A program made the position numbers and the translations under genes. Below are positions 1-8,884 of a stretch of 64,000 nucleotides of DNA, one piece after another; positions within the stretch are counted from its first letter, which is position 1, and each line of letters starts with the position of its first letter. The stretch is from Sulfitobacter sp. LCG007 (lineage in GTDB: Bacteria; Pseudomonadota; Alphaproteobacteria; Rhodobacterales; Rhodobacteraceae), in contig NZ_CP161805.1 of NCBI RefSeq assembly GCF_040801785.1, positions 2,542,001-2,606,000 of the forward strand. Direction: 5' to 3'. Under the pieces are notes generated by a model. The model was not told the DNA's origin and did not search any database. It saw nothing but the letters and a program-made list of their open reading frames with translations.

Positions 1-1673
1 CCATAGACCAGCGTGTTGGTCTGGTAGCCGATAGGCGTCGCAAAGCTCGCGCTTGCAGAGAACATCACCGCGACGACAAAGGGACGCGGATCCACGCCAA
101 GCTGGCCGGCGAGCCCGACCGCAATCGGAGTCAGGATGACCGCGACGGCGTTGTTCGTTACGACCTCGGTGAGGATTGACCCTACCACATATACCGCCAC
201 CAGCGCGATGAACGGCGACAGTCCCTGAAGCCAGGGCGTCAGGTAGGCGACGATCAGTTCCACCGCCCCGGTGTGCTCGAGCCCGGCGCCCACGATGAGC
301 ATGGCGAAGATCAGCACGAGGATCGAGGCGTCGATCGACCCCCAGGCCTCGTCGTTGTCGATGCAGCGCAGCACCAGGATCAGCGCGACACCGAGCAGGG
401 CAAGGATGCCGATAGGCATGACGTCGAAGGCAGCGAGGACCACGATCCCCACCAGCGTCACGACCGCGATCGGCGCCTGGCGGCGGCGATAGGCTCGGCC
501 GCCAGGCTCGGTAACCGAGATGACGTCCCCCGAGCGCGTCAGTTCCTCGAAACCCTCAGCCGTTCCTTCCAGCAGCAGCTTGTCGGCAGGACGCAGGCGC
601 ACGCTCGACAGGTCCGCCCCGGCGACATGGCCGGTACGATAGGCGCCGAGCACGCGCATGCCGGCGCGACGGCCCAGGGCAAGGTCCCCGATGCGCACGC
701 CCGAGCTGCGCCGCGATGGAGCGACGATGGCCTCCGCCACACGCACCTGGGAGTCGGGGTCGAGCTCGATCGACCGGCGCATCCCGACCCGCACGCCCGA
801 ATGTTCCTCGAAGGTGAGCAACTCGGAGGTGGGTGCGATCACGATGACAGTGTCGCCTTTCTGGAGCACCTGCTCGCCGAGGTCGCGCCGCATGATCTGG
901 CTGCCGCGCCGAAGACCGGTGATACGGATGCCGGAGCGTTGGAAGTCCGCGATTTCCGAAATCGGTTCCCCGATCTGGGGATAGTCCGCCCGGATCGTGA
1001 TCTCCGAGAGGAAGTCCGTCTCGGCGCTGGCAAGCCCGTCGGAGGTACGGTCCGGCAGCAGGAAGCGGCCAAGGACCAGCATGGAAAGCCCACCCACGAT
1101 CGCTACGACGATGCCGACAGGCGCGATCTCGAAGATGCTGAAGGGTTCAAGCCCGCTTTCCCGCGCAACGCCATCGACCAGGATGTTCGTCGAGGTCCCG
1201 ATCAGCGTGCAGGTTCCGCCGAGAATGGCGGAATAGGACAGCGGGATGAGAAGGCGTGTCGGTGCCAGTCCCAGACTGTTGGCAAGCCGGATCACGACGG
1301 GGATCAGCACCAGCACCACGGGCGTGTTGTTCATGAAGGCCGAGGCGGCAATGGTGGCGGCGATGAAGATGCCGACCGCGAGCACAGGTCGCGTGCGGGC
1401 ACGGCCGATGACGATGTCGGCGAGTGTGTCGAGGACCCCGGTTCGCACCAACGCGCCCGAGACGACGAACATCGCCGCGATGGTGATGGGCGCCGAGCTG
1501 GAGAAGACCTCCATCACGTCGCCCTGGGGCACGAGGCCCAGAACGATGAAAAGCGCCGCGGCGCCAGCGGCGGTGACATCGGGAGGGAATTTTTCGAGGG
1601 TGAAAGCGACGAATAGCAAGAACAGGATGGCGAGCGCCACGACAGAGGGTTCGAGACCCAGAATTGATTCCAT
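1..1673 (-). CDS. SLC13-type anion permease with two TrkA-C domains (3' end beyond window)
   Basis: Inner-membrane carrier of the SLC13/DASS ion-transporter superfamily, which moves dicarboxylates, sulfate or related anions with sodium. The start is the ATG at 1673; about 557 codons are visible and the C-terminus lies before base 1. Hydrophobic segments flank MNNTPVV (residues 114-120) and the SLC13-like GTSTN motif (159-163), with a second SATPIGYQTN-like motif near the window edge. Between the two membrane halves are two RCK_C/TrkA-C domains (about 222-290 and 308-375), as in SLC13 permeases that carry cytoplasmic regulatory domains. It has its own promoter space upstream of 1673. The family is clear; the substrate cannot be told from sequence. 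Confidence 0.88.
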   Translation of the reverse strand, partial: MESILGLEPSVVALAILFLLFVAFTLEKFPPDVTAAGAAALFIVLGLVPQGDVMEVFSSSAPITIAAMFVVSGALVRTGVLDTLADIVIGRARTRPVLAVGIFIAATIAASAFMNNTPVVLVLIPVVIRLANSLGLAPTRLLIPLSYSAILGGTCTLIGTSTNILVDGVARESGLEPFSIFEIAPVGIVVAIVGGLSMLVLGRFLLPDRTSDGLASAETDFLSEITIRADYPQIGEPISEIADFQRSGIRITGLRRGSQIMRRDLGEQVLQKGDTVIVIAPTSELLTFEEHSGVRVGMRRSIELDPDSQVRVAEAIVAPSRRSSGVRIGDLALGRRAGMRVLGAYRTGHVAGADLSSVRLRPADKLLLEGTAEGFEELTRSGDVISVTEPGGRAYRRRQAPIAVVTLVGIVVLAAFDVMPIGILALLGVALILVLRCIDNDEAWGSIDASILVLIFAMLIVGAGLEHTGAVELIVAYLTPWLQGLSPFIALVAVYVVGSILTEVVTNNAVAVILTPIAVGLAGQLGVDPRPFVVAVMFSASASFATPIGYQTNTLVY

Positions 1674-1838
1674 GATCGTCCAAGTCTCCAAAATGACCGA
1701 CACTCAACTCGCGCCGGTCAATTCGGGTTCATGGCCGCCCGCGATAATTGCTGCCCCTCGGCGGCTTGTCGCCGGCAAGCCCGGGCGGGATCAGCGCCCG
1801 TGGCCTGCGGCACGCCTCCCCCCACGGGGCCGGAAGGC

Positions 1839-3050
1839 TCACTCCGCCAGGATCGCCTCGCCATTTTGCCGCCGCAGCTTGGGGATCGTGACTGTCGCCA
1901 GCACCAGGGCACCAACCGAACAGATTGCGATGCCGATAACCATCGGTAGGGCGGTGCCGTCGAAAAACGGGCTCGCGATCGCGATCGACGCGCTCGCGGT
2001 CATCATCGTCATACAGCCACTGAGCGACGAGGCGATGCCCGCCCGCGCGCCATGCGCATCAAGCGCCACGACCATCGAGGAAGGGATCACCACACCGAGG
2101 AACATATAGGTCGTGAACAGACCGATCAGAAGCACCGGCAGCGCCCCGAAGCCCGACCCAACCAGCAGCGCGACACTCAGCGCGCCCGCGGTAAAGCCCG
2201 TGACGCCGCGGAGGATCAGTGTCGGCAGGCTCCAGCGCGCGGCCAGACGTCCGGCCATCTGGGTGGCGAAGAAGAACCCGATGGCATTGAAGGCGAAGGC
2301 GAGGGAAAACTGAACCGGCGAGAGACCGTATTGCCCGGTGTAGACGAAGGACGCATTGGCGATGAAGAGAAAGAAGCTCGACATCCCGAGCCCCGCGATC
2401 AGGGTCAGACCGACGAAGACCGGATCGCGGAAGAGGATGCGCGCGCTTCGGGCCAGTTCACGCGCGTTAACGTCACGCCGGTTCTCAGGTTTCAGCGTCT
2501 CGGGCAGGTTCACCATCGCCATGGTCAGGCTCGTCGCCGCCAGCAGAGCGAGCGCAAGGAAGATCAGGCGCCACGACCCGAAGGCCGATACGGCGCTGCC
2601 AGCCAGCGGGGCCAGCATCGGCGAGACGGAAATCACCAGCATGATCGTCGCCATCAGCTTCGTCGCCATGACACCGGTATACATATCGCGCACGATGGCG
2701 CGCGGCACGACCATGACGGCGGCGCCGCCCAACCCTTGCACTGCGCGCCCCAGCACCAGCATCTCGATCGACCCCGAGAGCGAACAGATCAGCGAGCCTA
2801 CGACAAAGATGCTCATCCCGATTATGAGCGTGCGCTTGCGGCCGATCTGATCCGCCAGCGGGCCGTAGACCAGCTGCGTGATCCCGTAGGCCAGAAAATA
2901 CGCGATCAGGGTCGCCTGCGCCCCGGTGACGGATGCGCCGAGCGACTCCTCTATGGCAGGCAGCGCGGGCAGATACATGTCGATGGCGAAGGGGCCGGTG
3001 ACGCAGATCAACCCGAGAATCACAGCTGTACGAACCATACTCGCCTGCAT
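1839..3050 (-). CDS. Bcr/CflA-family MFS multidrug efflux transporter
   Basis: Twelve-helix major facilitator drug:proton antiporter of about 403 residues. The N-terminal helix carrying GPFAIDMYLPALP is the hallmark of the Bcr/CflA group (bicyclomycin, chloramphenicol and sulfonamide efflux). The loop between helices 2 and 3 has YGPLADQIGRKRTL, matching MFS motif A. I chose the ATG at 3050 because AGGTG lies 8 bases upstream; a longer frame reaches a TTG at 3128, but the extra 26 residues are not hydrophobic and not family-like. A perfect inverted repeat at 3154-3177 lies upstream and could be its operator. Its drug range is unknown. Confidence 0.9.
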   Translation of the reverse strand: MQASMVRTAVILGLICVTGPFAIDMYLPALPAIEESLGASVTGAQATLIAYFLAYGITQLVYGPLADQIGRKRTLIIGMSIFVVGSLICSLSGSIEMLVLGRAVQGLGGAAVMVVPRAIVRDMYTGVMATKLMATIMLVISVSPMLAPLAGSAVSAFGSWRLIFLALALLAATSLTMAMVNLPETLKPENRRDVNARELARSARILFRDPVFVGLTLIAGLGMSSFFLFIANASFVYTGQYGLSPVQFSLAFAFNAIGFFFATQMAGRLAARWSLPTLILRGVTGFTAGALSVALLVGSGFGALPVLLIGLFTTYMFLGVVIPSSMVVALDAHGARAGIASSLSGCMTMMTASASIAIASPFFDGTALPMVIGIAICSVGALVLATVTIPKLRRQNGEAILAE

Positions 3051-3153
3051 CGGAACACCTGTAACTGGAATTGCCGGCACGGCTTGGCTGCGCGGGCTAC
3101 GCCGAGTGATTGCCATGCAGGATTGCAATATTCAATTACCGCCGCGCCGAAAG

Positions 3154-3177
3154 TCACTGTTTGCGCGCGCACAGTGA
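3154..3177. promoter_or_regulatory. Perfect inverted repeat, candidate operator upstream of the Bcr/CflA gene
   Basis: TCACTGT (3154-3160), a 10-base spacer, then ACAGTGA (3171-3177). The arms are perfect. The repeat lies about 105 bases upstream of the efflux-gene start and about 50 bases past the end of the ABC exporter gene. With no T-run on either side it looks more like a protein-binding site than a terminator. No regulator gene is adjacent. Confidence 0.45.
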
Positions 3178-3227
3178 TTGTTCGTGTCTGAATCTGCGAC
3201 CCTGTTGCTCTGCGTCCCACAGCGCTC

Positions 3228-5081
3228 TCAGGCTTCGTAATCCTCGCTCTGCTGACGTTGCCAGAGCTGGGCGTAGCGGCCCCCGCGTGCCAGCAGCTCC
3301 TCATGCGTCCCCTGCTCGACCACTTCGCCCTGTTCCAGCACGACGATCCGGTCCGCCTCGGCGATGGTCGAAAGACGGTGGGCGATGGTCAGCACCGTGC
3401 GTCCCTCGCCCGCGCGCCGCAGCGCTTCCTTGATCTCGTTCTCCGTCTCGCTGTCGAGCGCGCTTGTCGCCTCGTCGAGCAGCAGGATCGGCGGGTTCTT
3501 CAGAAGCGTGCGCGCGATGCCCACGCGCTGCTTCTCGCCGCCGGAAAGCTTCAGCCCCCGCTCGCCGACGGCAGTATCGTATCCCTCGGGCAGCCCGACA
3601 ATGAAGTCGTGGATCTGCGCTGCCCGCGCCGCCGCCTCGATGTCCGCGCGCGTCGCTCCGTCACGGCCGTACGAGATGTTGTAGCCGATGGTGTCGTTGA
3701 AGAGCACGGTATCCTGCGGCACCACGCCGATGGCCGCATGCAGGCTGTCCTGGGTCACGTCGCGGATGTCTTGCCCGTCGATCCGCACCGAGCCGCCCAT
3801 GACGTCGTAGAAGCGGAACAACAGCCGACCGATGGTCGACTTCCCCGAGCCGGTGGAGCCGACGATGGCCAGCATCTCGCCTGGCTCGGCGGTGATCGAC
3901 ACGCCCTTCAGGATCGGGCGCGCGGCGTCATAGCCGAAGCGCACGTTCTCCAGCTCGACCCGGCCCCCCTTGACCTGCAGCGGCCTGGCATCGGGGGCGT
4001 CCTCGATCTCGGCGGGCTGCTGGAGCAGGTCGAACATCTGACCCATGTCGACAAGGGCCTGGCGGATCTCGCGGTAGACGGTGCCGAGGAAGTTCAGAGG
4101 CACGGTGATCTGGATCATGTAGGCGTTGACCATCACGAAGTCGCCCACCGTCAGCGTGCCGTTCTGAACCCCGACCGCGGCCATGACCATCACGATGATC
4201 AGCCCGACCGAGATCAGCAGACCCTGCCCGAAGTTCAGGAAGCCCAGCGAATAGTTCGTCTTGATGGCCGCCGCCTCGTAGCCCTGCATCGCCTCGTCAT
4301 AGCGGCGCGCCTCGCGTGCCTCGGCGTTGAAATACTTGACGGTTTCGTAATTCAGCAGGCTGTCGATGGCCTTCTGGTTCGCGTCGGTGTCCTGATCGTT
4401 CATCTGGCGGCGCAGCTTCACGCGCCACTCGGTCACGGCAAAGGTGAACCAGACGTAAAGCCCGATGGTGACGGCCACGACGACCAGGTACCAGAAGTCG
4501 AACATCCAGGCGAGAACGATGCCGATGAGCACCAGTTCGAGGATCAGCGGGCCGATGGAAAAGAGCAGGAAGCGCAGCAGGAAGTCGACCCCCTTCACGC
4601 CGCGTTCGATGATGCGGCTCAGCCCGCCGGTGCGGCGGGTGATGTGGTAGCGCATCGACAGGCGGTGGATATGCTCGAATGTCTCGAGCGCCAGATGGCG
4701 CAGGGCGCGCTGTCCGACCCGGGTGAAGACGACGTCGCGCAACTGCTGGAAGCCGGTATTGAGGATCCGCGCCATGCCGTAGGCGACCGTCAGGCCGACC
4801 GCACCCAGCGCCAGCATGGGCGCTCCGTCCTTCGCCAGCCCGTCGACCGCCCCCTTGTAGAGCATCGGCATCCCGACCGCGATCAGCTTGGCAACGAAGA
4901 GCCAGATCATCGCCCAGACGACCCGACGCTTCACCCAGGGCTCGTCCTTGGGCCAGAGATAAGGGGCGACCTTGCGGATCGTGCGCATGCCCGATGCCCG
5001 CGCCTCGCGTTTGAGGCGAGTCAGCTCCTCGGCTTCGGTCTCGGGCGCGTCCGTCGGCTGGGATGTGGTGTCAGATGGCAT
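3228..5081 (-). CDS. Atm1/HMT1-type ABC exporter (fused permease and ATPase)
   Basis: Half-size ABC exporter of 617 residues with an N-terminal six-helix membrane domain and a C-terminal ATPase. Walker A (GSTGSGKST) is near residue 407, the signature LSGGEKQRVG near 510, followed by LLLDEATSALD and the H-loop AHRLST. The membrane domain carries NQKAIDSLLNYETVKYFNAE, the conserved stretch of the Atm1/ABCB7/HMT1 branch, which exports glutathione-bound sulfur species or heavy-metal conjugates. The ATG at 5081 follows a weak GGAA and is preferred to an in-frame TTG at 5096. It is a single gene, so function rests on family membership: heavy-metal or glutathione-conjugate export is the best guess. 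Confidence 0.92.
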   Translation of the reverse strand: MPSDTTSQPTDAPETEAEELTRLKREARASGMRTIRKVAPYLWPKDEPWVKRRVVWAMIWLFVAKLIAVGMPMLYKGAVDGLAKDGAPMLALGAVGLTVAYGMARILNTGFQQLRDVVFTRVGQRALRHLALETFEHIHRLSMRYHITRRTGGLSRIIERGVKGVDFLLRFLLFSIGPLILELVLIGIVLAWMFDFWYLVVVAVTIGLYVWFTFAVTEWRVKLRRQMNDQDTDANQKAIDSLLNYETVKYFNAEAREARRYDEAMQGYEAAAIKTNYSLGFLNFGQGLLISVGLIIVMVMAAVGVQNGTLTVGDFVMVNAYMIQITVPLNFLGTVYREIRQALVDMGQMFDLLQQPAEIEDAPDARPLQVKGGRVELENVRFGYDAARPILKGVSITAEPGEMLAIVGSTGSGKSTIGRLLFRFYDVMGGSVRIDGQDIRDVTQDSLHAAIGVVPQDTVLFNDTIGYNISYGRDGATRADIEAAARAAQIHDFIVGLPEGYDTAVGERGLKLSGGEKQRVGIARTLLKNPPILLLDEATSALDSETENEIKEALRRAGEGRTVLTIAHRLSTIAEADRIVVLEQGEVVEQGTHEELLARGGRYAQLWQRQQSEDYEA

Positions 5082-5193
5082 CCATCGTTCCGGCAAGGCT
5101 TCAGGGGCTTACATAGGGCCCGGCGCCCGGACATGCCAGCCCGACACGACCGAACTGATGACCGGCGTTGCCGCGTGGCGCTGGATGCGAAAC

Positions 5194-6756
5194 TCAGTCC
5201 GGCAGGTCGAAGACCTGGCCCGGATAGATCAGATGCGGATTGCGGATCGACTGACGATTGGCCTCGAATACCTTGACATAGAGCACCCCCTCGCCATAGC
5301 GCCCACGGGCGATCGCCCAGAGGGTGTCTCCGGTCTGGACCGTGACCGCCGTGACAGCGCCGGCACCGCCCGCGGCTGCGGCGGCGAGCACTTCGGGCGT
5401 CTCGCGCTTGAAGGGCGTTTCGACGCGGCTTGTCACGGCCCCCGAAGCATCGACCGCGTCGACGCGAAGCGTATAGATGCCGCTTTCCACTTCCGGCAGA
5501 TCGCCACGCCAGCGCCCGTCCGGGTCGACCGGCAGCGTGGCGACGGGTTCGTTGTCCAGATAGACACGGGTCTCGACCGTCCTTTCCTCGGCGCGGCCGG
5601 AAAGCTGGACGGACCCGGTATCCGAATAGCCGATCGTGTCGAGAATGACGTTCTCGAGCGCCCCCGGCAGGCTCTGCAAGACCTCGACGCCCTCTTCGGT
5701 CGACTTCAGCACGGCGACAGGCGCCTGCCTCTCGGTCCCGGTCCCGAGCGACGCGACATCGGTCGCGGACGCGGTCTGATCCGATGTTTGCGGCGTCGCG
5801 GTTTGCGTCGTCGACATCGCTCCCGAACCGTTCCCGGACGGCACGGCGGTCGGATCTTCGGCTACGGTCCGCGGCACGGGTTTTTCCGATGTCGCGAGTT
5901 CGCTCCCCGCCGCACCAGCGGCGGCGCCCTCCGATCCATGCGCCTCGCCCTGCCTTTCCGGCAAGGCGGCGGCTTCCGCGCCCGTCCTTGCCGTCTCGTT
6001 CGAAGGCGCGCCCGCAGCGGACCCGTCGGAAGCTACCCGTGACGGATCGAGTGTCGCGACCTGCATTTCGGATCGGGATGCCGCCGGTTCCGGACCGCCC
6101 TGTGCCTCGGCCACCGGCGCGTCCGCCTGACCGCCCCGTGCCACGACCGGTGCGAGGATGACCTCTTCGGACGACGCGACCTCGCCCGCTTCCGTCCTCT
6201 GGGTAAGTGTCAGAACAGGGGCGCCGCCGTCCGGCCTGATCGTGGCGATGGCGGCGAACTGTCCGCGCGCATCGGCCTGCGTCTCGACCATGCCGATGCC
6301 GTTGACCTCGATGGAAACCGCGCTGCCGGGCGCGGCACGGCCCGCGATGACGGCCAGCCCGTCGGCTTCGATACGCACGTCCTCGATCCGTGGCGGGGTT
6401 GCTTCGTCGTTCCCGTCCGCCTCAGACTGCGCAGTGCCGTCCGCCGCCTCCGGCGCGCCCGGTTCGTCGGTCCCTGCCTGCGCCTCAGCCGCCTTCGACT
6501 CTGGCGCAGTCGGGGCCGCTTCCCGCCCGCCTGCCGCATCCTGTTCGGGCGTCTGTGCCGTCTCGCCGACCGATGAGGTCACGGCGATCTTCGGGGGCGA
6601 TCCTGCGTCGTCGCGTTTCAGACCGAAATAGGCGGCCGCCAGAACGCCGATCACGGCGAGCCCGCCGATCAGCAGACGCTTGCCCCATCCTTCGGACGGC
6701 GAGCCGGCCTTCATCATTTCGTAACCATTCCCGATCATACCCCTGCGAGCAGTCAT
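5194..6756 (-). CDS. LysM-domain envelope protein with one N-terminal membrane anchor
   Basis: About 520 residues. A short cytoplasmic N-terminus is followed by one transmembrane helix (about residues 28-47, GKRLLIGGLAVIGVLAAAYFG), a long acidic, Ala/Glu/Pro/Thr-rich linker, a bacterial Ig-like segment that begins PPRIEDVRIEADG, a second Ig-like segment, and a C-terminal LysM domain (VQTGDTLWAIARGRYG to IYPGQVFDLP) that should bind peptidoglycan. This order fits a protein tethered to the inner membrane and reaching the cell wall. Three in-frame ATGs (6756, 6738, 6717) all precede the helix; 6717 has GGGAA at a good distance, so the true N-terminus may be 13 residues shorter. It is divergent from the LOG-family gene. 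Its precise role is unknown. Confidence 0.85.
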   Translation of the reverse strand: MTARRGMIGNGYEMMKAGSPSEGWGKRLLIGGLAVIGVLAAAYFGLKRDDAGSPPKIAVTSSVGETAQTPEQDAAGGREAAPTAPESKAAEAQAGTDEPGAPEAADGTAQSEADGNDEATPPRIEDVRIEADGLAVIAGRAAPGSAVSIEVNGIGMVETQADARGQFAAIATIRPDGGAPVLTLTQRTEAGEVASSEEVILAPVVARGGQADAPVAEAQGGPEPAASRSEMQVATLDPSRVASDGSAAGAPSNETARTGAEAAALPERQGEAHGSEGAAAGAAGSELATSEKPVPRTVAEDPTAVPSGNGSGAMSTTQTATPQTSDQTASATDVASLGTGTERQAPVAVLKSTEEGVEVLQSLPGALENVILDTIGYSDTGSVQLSGRAEERTVETRVYLDNEPVATLPVDPDGRWRGDLPEVESGIYTLRVDAVDASGAVTSRVETPFKRETPEVLAAAAAGGAGAVTAVTVQTGDTLWAIARGRYGEGVLYVKVFEANRQSIRNPHLIYPGQVFDLPD

Positions 6757-6847
6757 AGGGGCGTTGAGCCTTTCTATCAGCCGCGGTATGACCGGTCAAA
6801 ACCTCCCGCGCACCGCGCGCTGCATTTTCTTTCCCGAAAGCCTTGCC

Positions 6848-7399
6848 ATGCATGCAAAATCCGTCTGCGTCTATTGCGGTTCGCGCCCCGGCGCCGACCC
6901 CGCCTACACCGAGGACGCGACCCGGATCGGCGCAGGCATCGCCCGAGCCGGCTGGCGGCTGGTCTACGGCGCGGGCGATGTGGGCCTCATGGGCAGCGTC
7001 GCGCGCGCCGCACAGACGGCGGGAGGCGATACATTCGGCGTCATTCCCCGTCATCTGGTCGAGTGGGAAGTCGGCAAGATAGACCTGACGCGCTACATCG
7101 TCACCGAGACGATGCACGAGCGCAAAAAGGTCATGTTCATGAACTCCGACGCCGTCGTCGTCCTGCCCGGCGGGGCCGGATCGCTCGACGAGCTGTTCGA
7201 GGTCCTGACCTGGCGCCAGCTCGGCCTGCATGAAAAGCCGGTCTTCATCGTCAACACCAAAGGCTACTGGACGCCGCTTTTCGGGCTTGTGGAAAATGTG
7301 GTCGAACAGGGCTTCGCAGATCGCACGCTGCTGGGTTTCTATGAGACGGTGCCGGACGCAAATGCTGCCCTCTCGGCCCTCGCCGACGCCTTCGCCTAG
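6848..7399 (+). CDS. LOG-family protein (TIGR00730; cytokinin-riboside phosphoribohydrolase-like)
   Basis: 183-residue Rossmann-fold protein of the Lonely Guy family, which hydrolyses the N-glycosidic bond of nucleoside 5'-monophosphates. The conserved blocks are CVYCGSRPG (7-15), VYGAGDVGLMG (39-49), MHERK (89-93) and PGGAGSLDE (107-115). The last is the family PGGxGTxxE site with conservative Ser for Thr. Upstream in-frame ATGs exist at 6764 and 6788, but the conserved fold starts at 6848. Bacterial members may act in nucleotide salvage rather than hormone synthesis. It converges with the hypothetical gene that ends at 7421. Confidence 0.9.
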   Translation: MHAKSVCVYCGSRPGADPAYTEDATRIGAGIARAGWRLVYGAGDVGLMGSVARAAQTAGGDTFGVIPRHLVEWEVGKIDLTRYIVTETMHERKKVMFMNSDAVVVLPGGAGSLDELFEVLTWRQLGLHEKPVFIVNTKGYWTPLFGLVENVVEQGFADRTLLGFYETVPDANAALSALADAFA

Positions 7400-7420
7400 C
7401 CCGAGCGCGCGGCAAGCCGT

Positions 7421-8482
7421 TCAGTAGTCGTAGATGTGCTCAAGCCTCGCCGGCCCGTAGAGCGAGGCGCGCAGAAGTCCGGCGAGGCTTTCAACCGGGA
7501 TGGCAACCAGATAACGCTCCCAGATCTCGTTGACCGGCACGATCGCCACAACCCTGGCCGTGGCCGGCATGATCGGCGTCTGGTGCGAGAGCAGGCTCAC
7601 GAGGATGTCGTCATTGCCCGCGATCTCGACGAACTCGCCTCCGAAGGCTGCGATCCGGTCCGCCGTCCGGGTAAAGATCTCGTAGCGCGGCACCCTGAGC
7701 AGCAGGGCGCTGCCAAGCGGCTCGATGATCCGGCCCGAGGGCAGCTCATCGACATGATCCGGCCTGAGGCGGGTCACGACGATCAGCATGTCCGTCTCGT
7801 CCTGTCCCGTCGCCGCCACCGCGCCGGCGATCACCTGGGCGTAGGCGGCCTTGGCGCTCCACTCGATCCCGAGCGCGATGCGCCGCTCCCAGCCCCGCAG
7901 GTGATGGGTAACGGGAGCGTCCCAGAGCCGGGCACGCCACTGCGCGAAGTCGAAGCGGTACCAGGGCGTCTGTTCGAGGAATTCGGCATAGTCGGCGGCC
8001 ATCTCTTCCTCGATCCGGTCCTGTTCCGTATCAGTGCCCGCCAGCGAGGCGAGCCTGCCAAGCGTGTTCTCGTAAACTGCCTTCGCGGCCATTTCGGTGG
8101 TGAAGCTTGCCCCCACGACATAGAGCGTTTGCCGCGCAGCCGTTCCGGCGTCGCCATAGCGGTCCGCCTCGCGGTTCATCGCGCAGCTCGACGTCCAGAA
8201 GGATCGCACCGCGTTCCAGTAGCCGAAATCCTGAGGCGCCGCTTCGAAAAGCGTTTCGGCATAGTCCCGGTAGGTGAACACGACGTGCCATTCGGGATAG
8301 GTCAGAAAGCTGCGTCCCTCGGGGCGGCGGTCCGTCTCGGAAGTGATGAACCGGGACGGCGCCTGAGTGTATAGGGGTCCGCGGCATTGCGTTTCCACCC
8401 AGAGGATGGTGCCGAACAGCCCCAGCACGAAGGTCGCCGCCGCCGCAAGAAGAAGCTTGAGGACAATCCCGGCGGCCCGCAT
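7421..8482 (-). CDS. Uncharacterised membrane-anchored protein, last gene of the FAD-oxidase operon
   Basis: 353-residue protein I do not recognise. It has one N-terminal hydrophobic segment (about 6-28) and then a large soluble domain rich in Trp and Arg, probably periplasmic. There are only two cysteines, one near residue 33 just after the membrane segment and one near 100 (TSSCAMN). Its ATG at 8480-8482 directly abuts the stop codon of the next gene upstream (8483-8485), so it is co-translated with the small membrane protein and the FAD-linked oxidase. The arrangement suggests a partner or anchor for the oxidase. No catalytic motif is visible, and I give no function. Confidence 0.8.
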   Translation of the reverse strand: MRAAGIVLKLLLAAAATFVLGLFGTILWVETQCRGPLYTQAPSRFITSETDRRPEGRSFLTYPEWHVVFTYRDYAETLFEAAPQDFGYWNAVRSFWTSSCAMNREADRYGDAGTAARQTLYVVGASFTTEMAAKAVYENTLGRLASLAGTDTEQDRIEEEMAADYAEFLEQTPWYRFDFAQWRARLWDAPVTHHLRGWERRIALGIEWSAKAAYAQVIAGAVAATGQDETDMLIVVTRLRPDHVDELPSGRIIEPLGSALLLRVPRYEIFTRTADRIAAFGGEFVEIAGNDDILVSLLSHQTPIMPATARVVAIVPVNEIWERYLVAIPVESLAGLLRASLYGPARLEHIYDY

Positions 8483-8884
8483 CTAGCGCCACAACCGCGC
8501 CGCAACGACCGCGAAGCCGCCGAGAATGACATGCGGCGCGCTGGCGAGGATGTTGAAGACCAGACCATAGTCCTGCACCCCGAAGCGGCAGATACCGAGG
8601 TCGAGATAGCCCACCCCGGTGAAGACACCGAGGATGCCGTCGCCAAGGTAGGCCAGCCCGAACCACGTCAGGAACAGCCGCGCCGCGCGCGGCGAGGCGA
8701 TCCCGGACCAGAGGGCCCAGAGCCCGGAGACGATGTGCAGCAGGTCGTCGTAGATATCCAGCGCGAAGATGCCGAAGGCGCGGCCCTCGAGGTCGGTGAT
8801 TCCGGGCACGTAGTTCAGCGCCGCCGCAGCGAAGAGGACGGCGGCATAGCCGAGCGCGATCCACTGAAGGCGGGTCAGGGTCAT
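8483..8884 (-). CDS. Small four-helix membrane protein (DUF4383-like), middle gene of the FAD-oxidase operon
   Basis: About 133 residues, almost entirely hydrophobic, with four predicted helices. A charged His-containing stretch (LDIYDDLLHIVSGLWALW) in helix 2 and a small-residue-rich helix 3 resemble DUF4383-like membrane proteins, though I am not certain of the family. The start at 8884 overlaps the oxidase stop codon as ATGA (8881-8884), so it is translationally coupled. The His/Asp pairs inside the membrane could be structural or redox-related; that is inference. Confidence 0.72.
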   Translation of the reverse strand: MTLTRLQWIALGYAAVLFAAAALNYVPGITDLEGRAFGIFALDIYDDLLHIVSGLWALWSGIASPRAARLFLTWFGLAYLGDGILGVFTGVGYLDLGICRFGVQDYGLVFNILASAPHVILGGFAVVAARLWR

